Both the position numbers and the translations under genes were made by a program. Positions 34,273-43,302 of a stretch of 64,000 nt of DNA are shown here, one piece after another (within the stretch, counting starts at the first letter, position 1; the number at the start of each line of letters is the position of its first letter). The DNA comes from Ketobacter sp036337295. Lineage in GTDB: Bacteria; Pseudomonadota; Gammaproteobacteria; Pseudomonadales; Ketobacteraceae. The notes beneath the pieces are model-generated. The model saw only the letters and a program-made list of their open reading frames with translations, did no database searches and was not told the DNA's origin. The DNA lies in contig JAYZEN010000012.1 of NCBI GenBank assembly GCA_036337295.1, positions 620,001 to 684,000 on the forward strand, given 5' to 3'.

Positions 34273-35413
34273 AAGCTGGTTTCGCCAGCAACGGGATATC
34301 ACCGCCTGCCTGGTGATGTCCCTGTTGCCGTTTCCACTCTACCTGGTGTTTCTGTTGATGCCGTTCGTGGCCATGGCCGACCCGGAATACCAGGGTATCT
34401 ATAACTGGGAAGTGGTGCCGTTCATCCAGATCATCGTACTGCTGTGTGCGCTGGTGCTGGCAGGCGTTGCGGTGTACTGCTGGTCCCGCCGTCGTTCTGA
34501 CGAAGATCATCCCTGGTTGAGCCTGATCACCGTCACCGTCACGTTTCTGGTGGTCACCTCCATCAGTGTGGCCTACGGCTACAAGGATTCCCCCCTGATG
34601 CTGTTGTGCCTGGGCCTGATGCTGCTGGTGCGGGCCCTGTTCAAAGCCGAGGTCTACAAACCCATCTCCGTGGTGCTGGGATTGATGTTCCTGTTCTATG
34701 AGATCGGCTTCTGGACGGAATCCCTGGACTACGCCCCCATGCTCACCCAGCCGATTTTTCTCGGTGATGGGCTCAATGCCTGGTGGGCGTTCTGGTTGCG
34801 GATTATTTATTTCGGCGTGGCCATTCCCATGCTGATCATGTTCATGGTGCTGGGCTATTTCATGAACCGGGAGAAGCAGGAGCTGGAACGGCTGGTGGTG
34901 ATGGATTCGCTTACCGGGATTCATAACCGCTCCCATTTCATCGCCTGCCTGGATCAGGAAGGGCGTCGGCACAGCCGCCGGCAACAGCCAATGTGTGTGT
35001 TGATGTGCGACGTGGACCACTTCAAGCAGGTGAATGACACCTGGGGCCACCCGGCGGGGGATGAGGTGCTGAAAGCCGTCGGCCACATTCTCACGCAGAG
35101 CACCCGGGCCACCGGCGATGTGGTGGCGCGATTCGGAGGCGAGGAGTTCGTGGTGCTGTTGCCCAATACCCGCTTGTCCCAGGGGCAGAAAGTAGGCGAG
35201 AAAATCCGCAAATACCTTAGCCATCATATCTTCGGCGAGGGGGATGATTCCTTTCAGGTGACCATGAGCATCGGTGTCGCCCAGGTCAATGACGGGGATG
35301 GCGAACTGGCATTGAAGGTGGCGGACGATAACCTGTATCAGGCCAAAGCCCGGGGGCGGGATCAGCTGGTGGCGGGGCTGGCCCATCAGCGCGGGAGCCT
35401 GGAATGCCTATAG
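34247..35413 (+). CDS. Membrane diguanylate cyclase, second of a tandem pair
   Basis: 388 residues from GTG 34247. A strong GAGGAGGT ribosome-binding site lies 8 nt upstream, inside the 3' end of the preceding GGDEF gene, which decides this start. The N-terminus has six or so membrane helices. The GGDEF domain (VVMDSLTGIHNRSHF, ARFGGEEFVVLLPN) looks active and again has R-x3-D rather than an RxxD I-site. Size, layout and shared motifs (a LDYAP stretch before the last helices) suggest that it and the upstream gene arose by tandem duplication followed by divergence of the sensor halves. Confidence 0.9.
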   Translation: MQAWLLWLESWFRQQRDITACLVMSLLPFPLYLVFLLMPFVAMADPEYQGIYNWEVVPFIQIIVLLCALVLAGVAVYCWSRRRSDEDHPWLSLITVTVTFLVVTSISVAYGYKDSPLMLLCLGLMLLVRALFKAEVYKPISVVLGLMFLFYEIGFWTESLDYAPMLTQPIFLGDGLNAWWAFWLRIIYFGVAIPMLIMFMVLGYFMNREKQELERLVVMDSLTGIHNRSHFIACLDQEGRRHSRRQQPMCVLMCDVDHFKQVNDTWGHPAGDEVLKAVGHILTQSTRATGDVVARFGGEEFVVLLPNTRLSQGQKVGEKIRKYLSHHIFGEGDDSFQVTMSIGVAQVNDGDGELALKVADDNLYQAKARGRDQLVAGLAHQRGSLECL

Positions 35414-35765
35414 CGGCAACGCTCAGAACCAGTGTCGAAAGCTTTTACACCCTTTACAGGTGCTATCTTTGGGTTTTGTTTTAAATAACTGAAATATATC
35501 AATATTTTTAAGTTGGTATTGCGCTTGCTTAGTCCAGGGCAGGAAATGGTAAGTTGTTTACTACCCTGTTGACAGCGCACCGTTTTACCTTCAAGCGTTA
35601 AGTAGCCCGCAGAGTATCAGCCTGCGGGTTTTTTTTTGCGCCGAACTTTTTTGGTTGCAGGTTTGCGGCAGGGTTGCTGCAGGTTTGTTGGTTGTGGAAA
35701 GTGGGCAACCCGCAACAAGTGAGTTAGGGTTAAGGTATTACACTGAGCTGAACAGGATACCCCCG
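35414..35765. other. AT-rich non-coding stretch before the KAP NTPase gene
   Basis: This 352-bp stretch has markedly lower GC around 35455-35530. It holds a terminator at 35606-35637 and the promoter region for the downstream gene. A TTGACA occurs at 35569, but I see no good -10 at the right distance. An sRNA ending at the terminator is possible but unsupported. Confidence 0.5.
35606..35637 (+). terminator. Rho-independent terminator
   Basis: CCCGCAG and CTGCGGG pair around a 9-nt loop and are followed by nine T residues. It lies 190 bp downstream of the tandem GGDEF genes on their strand. It is either their terminator after a long 3' UTR or the end of an unannotated short transcript. Confidence 0.8.
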
Positions 35766-37469
35766 GTGAGCGCACCTCCGGAAGACAAGGGACACACCCG
35801 GCCGACCCCCACCCGGTCCACCAAAACGCACTTTACCGACAGCACGACCGACAGCACGGTCGAGCCCACCCCGGTGCCCGCGTACCTGCCGTCACGGCGC
35901 CAAAGCGCGGAGCGCATCAGTGACCAGGACCGCCTCAATCGAAGTCGCCTGGTGGAGGCGCTTGCCACCGTACTCACCGGGGACAACGACCACCACCAGA
36001 CCATCGGTCTGCTGGGGGATTGGGGGGTGGGCAAATCCACCACCGTGCACCTGCTCAAGCGGGCCCTCTGGCAGCGGCGTCGGCAGCAACCTTTCATCTT
36101 TGGCACCTTCAACGCCTGGGAATACGAGCATACGGATAACCTGCAGGCCGGCATGGCCCAGGAAATGCTGAAGGCGCTCACCAGTTTTCCCCAGGCCCCG
36201 GATACCGGTTTTCGGGCAGGATGGCGCCCGCTGCTGTGGTGGTGCGGCGTGCGGCTTCCGTTGCTGTTCCGCTTTGCTGTGGCGTTGCATGGTCCACGCC
36301 TGTTGCTGTTGGCGGTACTGCTGTTATTGGCCCTGTGGAATTTCAGTTGGCAGGATCTGGAGAACATGGCCAGCGCCACCATGGCCGCCGGTGCCGGCGC
36401 GCAAGTGATGGTGGGTGGCGGAGCCCTGGTGCTGGTGGTGATGCTGCTGCGTCAGGCCAAAGCCTTGCTGGCCATGCCCCTGGCCAAGGAATGGATGACT
36501 TATCTGAAGCTGCCGGATTATGGCCAGCACCTGGGGTCCATTCCGGTCATGCGCAAACACATCCACACTCTGTGCAAGGTGCGCCTGAACCCCTGGTTCG
36601 GCCCCCGCCAGCGCCTGCTGTTTCTGGTGGATGACCTGGACCGCTGTGGCCAGGAAGGGATCGTGAAAGTATTCGAGGCCGTGCGGCTGGTATTGGATAT
36701 CCCCCAGGTGACGGTCATCATAGCCGTGGACCAACGTATCGCCCTGGCGGCACTGGCCCTGCACTACGAAGCGCTGGCCGAGCATCACGAGCTTAACCAT
36801 CCCCAGGCCATCGCCCGGGACTATCTGGCCAAAGTCATACACATGCCCATCACCCTGACCCCGGCCGACGCCCGCTCCATCGATGCTTTCCTGGAATCCA
36901 TCTGGGAGGAAACCGCAGGAGGGCCGCACGCAGATACAGCGGTCACTCCCGAACCCCAAGCTCCGGCAGAGGACTCACCCGTCGGCCTCAGTGATGCCCA
37001 GAAGAAGTTATTCAAACGCTGGGTGCAGCACTTCGGATTCACCAACCCCCGACAACTGAAACGATTGCATAACAGCTACAATCTGTTGCGTCACTACTAC
37101 GGTGACGAGGGACGGGTCAGTGGCGGCGAATCCAGCCTGCTGGACGGTTTCACCTCGGATCTGGGTTCCCCCATGCTGATCACCCTGTTTGCACTGGAAT
37201 ACATCCACAGTCTGGAGCACGCCGAGGTGCGGGGGCGTTTGCTGCAGCGGGTAAACCAGGCGCGGGAACGTTCTTTTCAGGAGGAAGGGGATGGGGCTGC
37301 CACTGATGCGGACCCGCAGGGGCGGATCACGGTGGACGTGCTGCAGGTGATCACCGGCAAGCTGAATCAGGAGGTTTCCCTGGTGCAGGCAGTGCGGCCT
37401 TTTGTGCTGCCCAGCATTGTGCAAGAGCACGCTGGCGAGCCGGACACGCCTGCCGCAGAATCCCGCTGA
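35766..37469 (+). CDS. KAP-family P-loop NTPase
   Basis: About 567 residues from GTG 35766 (AGGA 8 nt upstream); the frame is open further upstream, but no better start was seen. The first 45 residues are Pro/Thr-rich. Walker A is GDWGVGKST (84-92), FGTFNAWEYEHTDNLQAGMAQ follows as in KAP proteins, and Walker B is LLFLVDDLDRC. Two hydrophobic segments lie between the Walker motifs, as usual for the KAP fold. KAP NTPases include phage-exclusion PifA and some defence proteins; the role here is unproven. It stands alone between argS/GGDEF and priA, a common place for accessory genes. Confidence 0.85.
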   Translation: MSAPPEDKGHTRPTPTRSTKTHFTDSTTDSTVEPTPVPAYLPSRRQSAERISDQDRLNRSRLVEALATVLTGDNDHHQTIGLLGDWGVGKSTTVHLLKRALWQRRRQQPFIFGTFNAWEYEHTDNLQAGMAQEMLKALTSFPQAPDTGFRAGWRPLLWWCGVRLPLLFRFAVALHGPRLLLLAVLLLLALWNFSWQDLENMASATMAAGAGAQVMVGGGALVLVVMLLRQAKALLAMPLAKEWMTYLKLPDYGQHLGSIPVMRKHIHTLCKVRLNPWFGPRQRLLFLVDDLDRCGQEGIVKVFEAVRLVLDIPQVTVIIAVDQRIALAALALHYEALAEHHELNHPQAIARDYLAKVIHMPITLTPADARSIDAFLESIWEETAGGPHADTAVTPEPQAPAEDSPVGLSDAQKKLFKRWVQHFGFTNPRQLKRLHNSYNLLRHYYGDEGRVSGGESSLLDGFTSDLGSPMLITLFALEYIHSLEHAEVRGRLLQRVNQARERSFQEEGDGAATDADPQGRITVDVLQVITGKLNQEVSLVQAVRPFVLPSIVQEHAGEPDTPAAESR

Positions 37470-37512
37470 CGTAGCAGAGCTTAGCCGGTGCAATCAATCC
37501 ACTGTCACGGGG

Positions 37513-39735
37513 TCAATCCAGTGTCACCGGGTCGACATCCACACTCCACTTCAGGCGATTGCCGGCTTCCTGTTCGATTTTTTTTACCGCATGCTTCAGC
37601 AGCTGTTGCAGGGCCGGGCGTTGTTCCCCCCGCAGCATCAATTGAAAGCGGAAGCGGCGGGCCTTCTTCGGCATCAGGGCCGGTGCCGGTCCCCATACTT
37701 CCACTCCCAAATCCTGCGCCATGGGTTGCAGCCAGCGCTCCACCTGATTGAGAAACTGCGAGGCCTGTCGCGGGTCCTGACTTTCCGCCCGCAATAGCGC
37801 CAGGTAACCGAACGGAGGCATGCCCATCAAGCGGCGTTCGTTGCACAGTTCGGTTGCGAATTCCCCATAGCCATCGCTGAGCAGCGTCTGCAGCAGAGGG
37901 TGGCCCGGCTGGTGGGTTTGCAAAAACACCAGGCCCTGATCGGCACCCCGGCCGGCCCGCCCGGCCACCTGCAGCAACAATTGCGCGGTGTGCTCGGTGG
38001 CGCGAAAATCCGCCGCGAACAGCCCGGCATCAATGTCACAGACCGCCACCAGGGTGACCTTGGGAAAGTGGTGGCCTTTGGCCAGCATCTGGGTGCCCAC
38101 CAGGATGCAGGGTTCGCCGGAATGAATCCGCTCTAGGTGTTTGGCCATAGCCTGTTTGCGTTGGGTGGTGTCCCGGTCGATGCGAATCACCGGAAACTTG
38201 GGAAACAGGCTGGTGAGGTTGTCCTCCAGGCGCTCGGTGCCCATGCCGATGGGGCGCAGGTCGGTGCTCTTACAATTGCCGCAGTAACGGGGAATGGCCA
38301 GTTGGTGGTTGCAGTGATGGCAATGCAGGTGCGCCGGGTTGGCGTGGCAGGTCATGCGGTGATCGCAGTGGGGGCACTCCTTGAACCAGCCGCAGTCGTG
38401 GCACATCAACACCGGCGCATAACCGCGGCGGTTGATGAATACTAGCACCTGCTGACGGGCCTGCAGGCGGCTCCCCATTTCGGCCAACAGCTCCGGCGCC
38501 ATGCCGTGGGTGAGGGCTTTCTGGCGAATGTCCAGCACCCGGAAGCGGGGCGGCATGGCGTCTCCGGCGCGGCGGCTCAGGGTCAGGTGTTCGTAACGTC
38601 CGCTACGGGCATTGTGCAGGGATTCCAGAGTGGGGGTCGCGCTCCCCAGCACCACGGGAATGCCCAGCTTCTGCGCCCGGATCACCGCCAGGTCGCGGGC
38701 ATTGTAGCGAAAGCCTTCCTGTTGTTTGTAAGACAGGTCGTGCTCCTCATCGACAATAATCATGCCCAGGTTTTCCATGGGGCAGAGCAGGGCAGAGCGG
38801 GTGCCGAGCACGATGGCGGCCTCCCCGTTGCGCACTTTGCGCCAGTTGGTGAGCCGTTCCCGATCCGTCAGGTGCGAATGAAAGCTCACCACTGGCACCG
38901 CAAATCGATGCTGAAAACGATGCAGGGTCTGGGGAGTCAGGCCGATTTCCGGCACCAGCACCATGGCCTGCTTGCCCTGCTGCAGGCAGTGATGAATGGC
39001 CTGCAGGTAGACCTCGGTTTTGCCGCTGCCGGTCACCCCTTCCAGCAGGAAGGCGCGAAACCCCTCGCACTGGACGATTGGCTGCAGGGCGTGGCGCTGT
39101 TCCTCATTGAGCGTCAGCGGGCTTTCCGCCAGCAGCCGCTCCCGTTGCCAGTGCTGGCGCGGCGGGCGATCCTCATGCTGGTCCACCAGGCCTTTCTCCT
39201 GCAGGGCCCGTAACGTGGCCGCTTCAATGTCGAAGCCTTTCAGTAACGGTTGGTGCAGCCCTTCCGGGTGTTCCCGCAACACTTCAATGGCGTGCAACTG
39301 ACGCTTGGCCCGGCCCAACTGGTCCAGCCCGATCAGGCGGCCTTTCTGGGTCAGCTTCCAGCGTGTGGTGATCTCTTCCCAGGATTCATCTTTATTGCGC
39401 AGCAGGGTGGGCAGGGCGTGGGCATACACATCCCCCAGGGGGTGGTGGTAGTAGTCCGCTGCCCAGCGACACAGTGCCACCAGGTCGGGCCCCAGGGCGG
39501 CTTCGTCATCCAGCAATCCGGTGATGGTTTTGAGGTTGTCGTCACCGTAGCTGGAATGGGGGATGACCCCATGCACAATACCGATCAGCTGGCGCTTGCC
39601 GAACGGCACTTTCACCCGGGTGCCCGGTTGCAGCAGGTTGACCGGGGTGTCCGGCTTGGGCAGGTAATCGAAAGTGCGCCGCAGGGGCACTGGCAAAGCC
39701 ACTTGAATGATGGTGTGGGGTCCGGGCTTGGCCAT
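37513..39735 (-). CDS. priA: Primosomal replication protein N' (PriA helicase)
   Basis: 740 residues. The N-terminal 3'-binding domain is followed by Walker A (GVTGSGKTEVYL), DEEH box, and a zinc-binding cluster (CHDCGWFKECPHCDHRMTCH and CHHCNHQLAIPRYCGNC). The C-terminal helicase lobe has QVAGRAGRG. It restarts stalled replication forks. Divergent from rpmE across 200 bp. Confidence 0.97.
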   Translation of the reverse strand: MAKPGPHTIIQVALPVPLRRTFDYLPKPDTPVNLLQPGTRVKVPFGKRQLIGIVHGVIPHSSYGDDNLKTITGLLDDEAALGPDLVALCRWAADYYHHPLGDVYAHALPTLLRNKDESWEEITTRWKLTQKGRLIGLDQLGRAKRQLHAIEVLREHPEGLHQPLLKGFDIEAATLRALQEKGLVDQHEDRPPRQHWQRERLLAESPLTLNEEQRHALQPIVQCEGFRAFLLEGVTGSGKTEVYLQAIHHCLQQGKQAMVLVPEIGLTPQTLHRFQHRFAVPVVSFHSHLTDRERLTNWRKVRNGEAAIVLGTRSALLCPMENLGMIIVDEEHDLSYKQQEGFRYNARDLAVIRAQKLGIPVVLGSATPTLESLHNARSGRYEHLTLSRRAGDAMPPRFRVLDIRQKALTHGMAPELLAEMGSRLQARQQVLVFINRRGYAPVLMCHDCGWFKECPHCDHRMTCHANPAHLHCHHCNHQLAIPRYCGNCKSTDLRPIGMGTERLEDNLTSLFPKFPVIRIDRDTTQRKQAMAKHLERIHSGEPCILVGTQMLAKGHHFPKVTLVAVCDIDAGLFAADFRATEHTAQLLLQVAGRAGRGADQGLVFLQTHQPGHPLLQTLLSDGYGEFATELCNERRLMGMPPFGYLALLRAESQDPRQASQFLNQVERWLQPMAQDLGVEVWGPAPALMPKKARRFRFQLMLRGEQRPALQQLLKHAVKKIEQEAGNRLKWSVDVDPVTLD

Positions 39736-39805
39736 AAAAAACGTAGCAATTCCAGAGGGTTAGTGTGTGTTGTTCTGAAAAGGGCAGTAAAGGTTAATGC
39801 TTTGC

Positions 39806-39833
39806 TTGCCAATTTGCCACACTTTGGTATGAT
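39806..39833 (+). promoter_or_regulatory. Candidate sigma-70 promoter of rpmE
   Basis: TTGCCA (39806-39811) and TATGAT (39828-39833), each one base off consensus, are 16 bp apart. This places the transcript start about 100 bp before the rpmE ATG. Confidence 0.5.
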
Positions 39834-39939
39834 TCGCGCCCTTGTATACGATACTCGTATTGCGAATATTCAATTAATCCATGCGGTACCCGGCACCGGA
39901 TCGGGCGGCGGCATGCACTGAGAGAGATCAGGTGACACC

Positions 39940-40155
39940 ATGAGAGAAGGCATTCATCCAGCATATAACGACATCAAGGCCACTTGCACCTGCGGCAATG
40001 TGATCGAGACCCGTTCCACTCTGAAAGAAGACATCCACCTGGACGTATGCTCCGCCTGCCATCCGTTCTACACCGGCCAGCAGAAAGTCGTGGACACCGG
40101 TGGTCGCATCGACAAATTCAAAAAGCGTTTTGGCGCGGTGCGTCGCTCCAAGTAA
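39940..40155 (+). CDS. rpmE: Ribosomal protein L31, zinc-binding form
   Basis: 71 residues. Cys16, Cys18, Cys37 and Cys40 give the C+ (zinc-containing) type. The sequence is typical of bL31 (MREGIHPAYNDIKATCTCGN start, basic GRIDKFKKRFG end). A zinc-independent copy elsewhere is possible in species with a Zur regulon. A thermonuclease-like gene follows 20 bp later, as in Pseudomonas. Confidence 0.97.
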   Translation: MREGIHPAYNDIKATCTCGNVIETRSTLKEDIHLDVCSACHPFYTGQQKVVDTGGRIDKFKKRFGAVRRSK

Positions 40156-40175
40156 GCGGTCCGCGATTCCAGCCC

Positions 40176-41030
40176 ATGGAAACACGGCAAAAGACGCTGA
40201 AAAAGGCTCCCATAGGGGCCTTTTTTATTGCCTGTCTGTTCAGTATGCAGGTATTCGCTCTGTGCGCACTGGAGCCGGATCTGGTGGTGGAAACCGTCCA
40301 GGTGAAGGACGTGTTCGACGGGGATACGGTGCGGTTGGTGGATGGGCGCAAGGTGCGCTTGGTGGGGATCAATACACCGGAGGTGGCCCACGGCGGCAAG
40401 CCGGCAGAACCCCTGGCGGAGAATGCCCGGGCTCAACTGCAGTCCATGTTGAAACAACAGCCCATCCGGTTGCTGGTGGGGAAAGACAGCCACGACCACT
40501 ATGGCCGCGTCCTGGGGCACCTCTTCGACCGCCAGGGGAACAGCATCATCGCCGGATTGCTGCAGCAGGGGGCCGGATTCCAAGTGGCCATTGTGCCGAA
40601 CCTGCGGTATGTGGACTGCTATCAAGCGGCCCAACAGCAGGCCCGGGAGGCCCGGCTTGGGGTGTGGGGCGAGCCCTATTACGACCCTATTCCGGCCACC
40701 AGTGACGATTTGAAAGGGGGCTATGCCCGGATCAAAGGGCAGGTCGAATCGGTTTCCCTGAGCAAAAAAGCGATCTTTGTGGAGCTGGAGGGGCAGGTAT
40801 CCCTGAAGATCGAACGCAGCGCCGCTCCCTATATAGATGAAGCGTTACTGGACCGGCTGGTGGGGCTGTCCAGGGTGACCCAGCCGGATACTGCGTTGTG
40901 GCTGGAAGCCCGTGGCTGGCTTTCGGATCGCCTGACCTGGAGCGGAGCGGCTCCGGAAAAGGTCAGGAAAGGCCAGCAGAAACGCTATCAGATGAAAATT
41001 ACCCATCAGGTTGCCTGGCAGATCCTGTAA
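40176..41030 (+). CDS. Thermonuclease-family (SNase-like) exported protein
   Basis: 284 residues from ATG 40176; upstream codons in frame overlap rpmE and are not used. The signal segment (IGAFFIACLFSMQVFA) is followed by the SNase domain: DVFDGDTVRLVDGRKVRLVGINTPE gives the metal-binding and Arg residues, and DHYGRVLGHLF holds a further catalytic Arg. The C-terminal ~100 residues have a beta-rich extension of unknown role. It is probably a periplasmic nuclease. Position after rpmE is conserved with Pseudomonas. Confidence 0.87.
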   Translation: METRQKTLKKAPIGAFFIACLFSMQVFALCALEPDLVVETVQVKDVFDGDTVRLVDGRKVRLVGINTPEVAHGGKPAEPLAENARAQLQSMLKQQPIRLLVGKDSHDHYGRVLGHLFDRQGNSIIAGLLQQGAGFQVAIVPNLRYVDCYQAAQQQAREARLGVWGEPYYDPIPATSDDLKGGYARIKGQVESVSLSKKAIFVELEGQVSLKIERSAAPYIDEALLDRLVGLSRVTQPDTALWLEARGWLSDRLTWSGAAPEKVRKGQQKRYQMKITHQVAWQIL

Positions 41031-41236
41031 TCTGTCTAATCTTTTATTGAGAGGCTCCAGTGATTTCGATATGCTACACCACCCTCGCTGAACCCGGCTT
41101 CAGCAGGGGGCTTGAGGCATTTGCGGCATCTTTGCTGCACCGAAGTCACCGCCGTTCAAGCACCGATAAAATGGGGCGGCAGCCTTATTCCGACCCAAAG
41201 TAGTATCGCCAACCCATCAATGGGAAGCAGAATTTT

Positions 41237-42505
41237 ATGTCAGATCTGAAACAAGCTGCACTCGACTATCATGCCAAACCGCGCCCTGGCAAGGTCAGTG
41301 TGGAGCTAACCAAGCCTACCGAGACTGCCCGTGACCTGTCCCTGGCGTACAGCCCTGGTGTGGCTGAACCGGTACGTGAGATCGCCCGTGACCCTGAAAC
41401 CGCCTACCGTTATACCAATAAAGGTAACCTGGTGGCCGTGATCAGCGATGGCACAGCAATTCTCGGCCTGGGAAATCTGGGCGGCCTGGCCAGTAAACCG
41501 GTTATGGAAGGCAAGGGCGTTCTATTCAAGCGCTTTGCCGGAATCGACGTGTTCGATATCGAGGTGGACTCAGAGAGTACACAAGCCTTTATCGACACGG
41601 TAAAACGCATTTCGCCCACTTTCGGTGGCATCAACCTGGAAGACATCAAGGCGCCGGAATGCTTCGAGATCGAACGGGTGCTGGTGGAGCAGTGCAATAT
41701 TCCCGTATTCCACGATGATCAGCATGGCACTGCCATCATTGCGGCAGCCGGCCTGATCAATGCGCTGGAGCTGCAGAGCAAGAAAATCGAGGATATTTCC
41801 ATCGTTTGTATCGGTGCCGGTGCTGCTGGTGTCGCTACCCTGAAACTGATCATGGAAATGGGCGCCCGCAAAGAGAACATTTATGTGTTGGACCGCAACG
41901 GCGTGATTCACTCCGGCCGTACCGACCTGAACCAGTTCAAAGCCGCGTTTGCCCACGACACCGAAAAGCGCACCCTGGAAGATGCCCTGGCCGGTGCGGA
42001 CGTGTTTATCGGTGTGTCCAGCGCGAACCTGTTGACGCCGGAGATGCTTAACCTGATGGCACCCAATCCCGTGGTGTTCGCCCTGGCCAATCCTGATCCG
42101 GAGATTCGTCCGGAGCTGGCCTATGACACCCGTGACGACGTCATTGTGGCCACCGGTCGCAGCGATTACCCCAACCAGGTGAACAACGTGCTGGGCTTTC
42201 CTTATATTTTCCGGGGAGCCTTGGATGTGCGTGCAGCGCGCATCAATGAGGAGATGAAGATTGCGGCGGTTCACGCCATCAGCCAGCTGGCGAAAGAGCC
42301 GGTTCCGCAGGTGGTGAAAGACGCCTACGACGGTATCGAGCTGGAGTTTGGCCGGGATTACATCATTCCCAAGCCCACCGACCCCCGATTGTTGGGCGCG
42401 GTTTCTGCCGCGGTAGCCCGTGCGGCGGTGGACAGCGGTGTGGCCACCCGGCCTTATCCCGCCCATTATCCCCTCAACACTTTGGATGATATCCAGTACA
42501 TCTAA
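41237..42505 (+). CDS. maeB: Malic enzyme, short form (oxaloacetate-decarboxylating malate dehydrogenase)
   Basis: 422 residues. LSLAYSPGVAEPVREIA and FHDDQHGTAIIAAAGL are malic-enzyme catalytic and metal motifs, and GAGAAGVATLKLIMEMG binds NAD(P). It lacks the C-terminal phosphotransacetylase domain of E. coli MaeB, so it is the short type. It makes pyruvate and CO2 from malate and supplies NADPH or NADH. A bidirectional terminator follows. Confidence 0.93.
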   Translation: MSDLKQAALDYHAKPRPGKVSVELTKPTETARDLSLAYSPGVAEPVREIARDPETAYRYTNKGNLVAVISDGTAILGLGNLGGLASKPVMEGKGVLFKRFAGIDVFDIEVDSESTQAFIDTVKRISPTFGGINLEDIKAPECFEIERVLVEQCNIPVFHDDQHGTAIIAAAGLINALELQSKKIEDISIVCIGAGAAGVATLKLIMEMGARKENIYVLDRNGVIHSGRTDLNQFKAAFAHDTEKRTLEDALAGADVFIGVSSANLLTPEMLNLMAPNPVVFALANPDPEIRPELAYDTRDDVIVATGRSDYPNQVNNVLGFPYIFRGALDVRAARINEEMKIAAVHAISQLAKEPVPQVVKDAYDGIELEFGRDYIIPKPTDPRLLGAVSAAVARAAVDSGVATRPYPAHYPLNTLDDIQYI

Positions 42506-42520
42506 GGTATTGCAGATCAC

Positions 42521-42547
42521 AAAAGGGCCACCGTGAGGTGGCCTTTT
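42521..42547. terminator. Bidirectional intrinsic terminator
   Basis: GGCCACC and GGTGGCC pair around a GTGA loop, flanked by AAAAG and CTTTT. It sits between convergent maeB and the TetR gene and can end both transcripts. Confidence 0.85.
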
Positions 42548-42571
42548 GCGTTACTGATCCTGGCTGTCAGT

Positions 42572-43225
42572 TCAACTCAATCCCAGATCCTGCAAGTACA
42601 CCAGAATAATCCTTTCCAGTACCGGTGCCTGCTCCATCAATCGGTGATGGTTTTCACCATTCAACAACGATAACAACAGAAATCCGCTCACCATTTTCAC
42701 CAGCACCCGCAGTTTAGTCTCGGCGGCCTCCGCGCTTCCCAGTCGGGCAACCGCCTCGGGAAACAAGGTTTTCAACATCTGCAGAATGTTTTCCTCCAGA
42801 CTCGTCAGCATATGTCGGGAGAGGGTTTGCGGCATTTCCTGGAGCAACGAGGCGGTGGCTGGCTGGAACTCTCGGAAGGCGGTGAACGCTCCACTCAGCA
42901 GAATGCGTACGATGTGTTGCAGGGGTGTGTCATCAGGCAGGCCGGCTTTCAGTTGGTGAACCGCCTGGAGCATTTTCTCAATGGTCCTGTCCATCCAGGT
43001 GAGGAGAATAGCCTCCTTGTTCTCGAAGTATTGATACAGGGTCGGTACGGCCACCCCGCTTTCCAGAGAGAGCTCCAGAATGGTGGTGCGTCGGTAGCCC
43101 TGGCTGCTCAAAACCTGAGTGCAGGCGTCCAGCACCGCATTGTACTTTGCCTGGGCTCGTTTCTGCTTGGGTGTACGCCTTTGGAAAGGCGGGCTTTTTT
43201 TTCCATCCAGCGAAGGTCTCGGCAT
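42572..43225 (-). CDS. TetR-family regulator divergent from a P450 gene
   Basis: 217 residues. The basic N-terminus (RRTPKQKRAQAKYNAVLDA) is followed by the HTH TTILELSLESGVAVPTLYQYF. The rest is helical, with a ligand domain of unknown specificity. It is divergent from a P450 gene across 77 bp, so it probably controls that gene. The 29-bp operator of the sterol cluster is not present here, and this regulator differs from the cluster TetR. Confidence 0.9.
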   Translation of the reverse strand: MPRPSLDGKKSPPFQRRTPKQKRAQAKYNAVLDACTQVLSSQGYRRTTILELSLESGVAVPTLYQYFENKEAILLTWMDRTIEKMLQAVHQLKAGLPDDTPLQHIVRILLSGAFTAFREFQPATASLLQEMPQTLSRHMLTSLEENILQMLKTLFPEAVARLGSAEAAETKLRVLVKMVSGFLLLSLLNGENHHRLMEQAPVLERIILVYLQDLGLS

Positions 43226-43302
43226 TATCTTGAACCTGATCGATTCTGCTAATTACTCAGATTATGCTCCTGTTATCTCTCCGTTACAAAAGGTGGCATT
43301 CC

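Noticed and set aside
33082..35386. Long open frames antisense to the tandem GGDEF genes
   Set aside because: They mirror the GGDEF genes in a high-GC region, are His/Gln-rich without a domain, and lack ribosome-binding sites.
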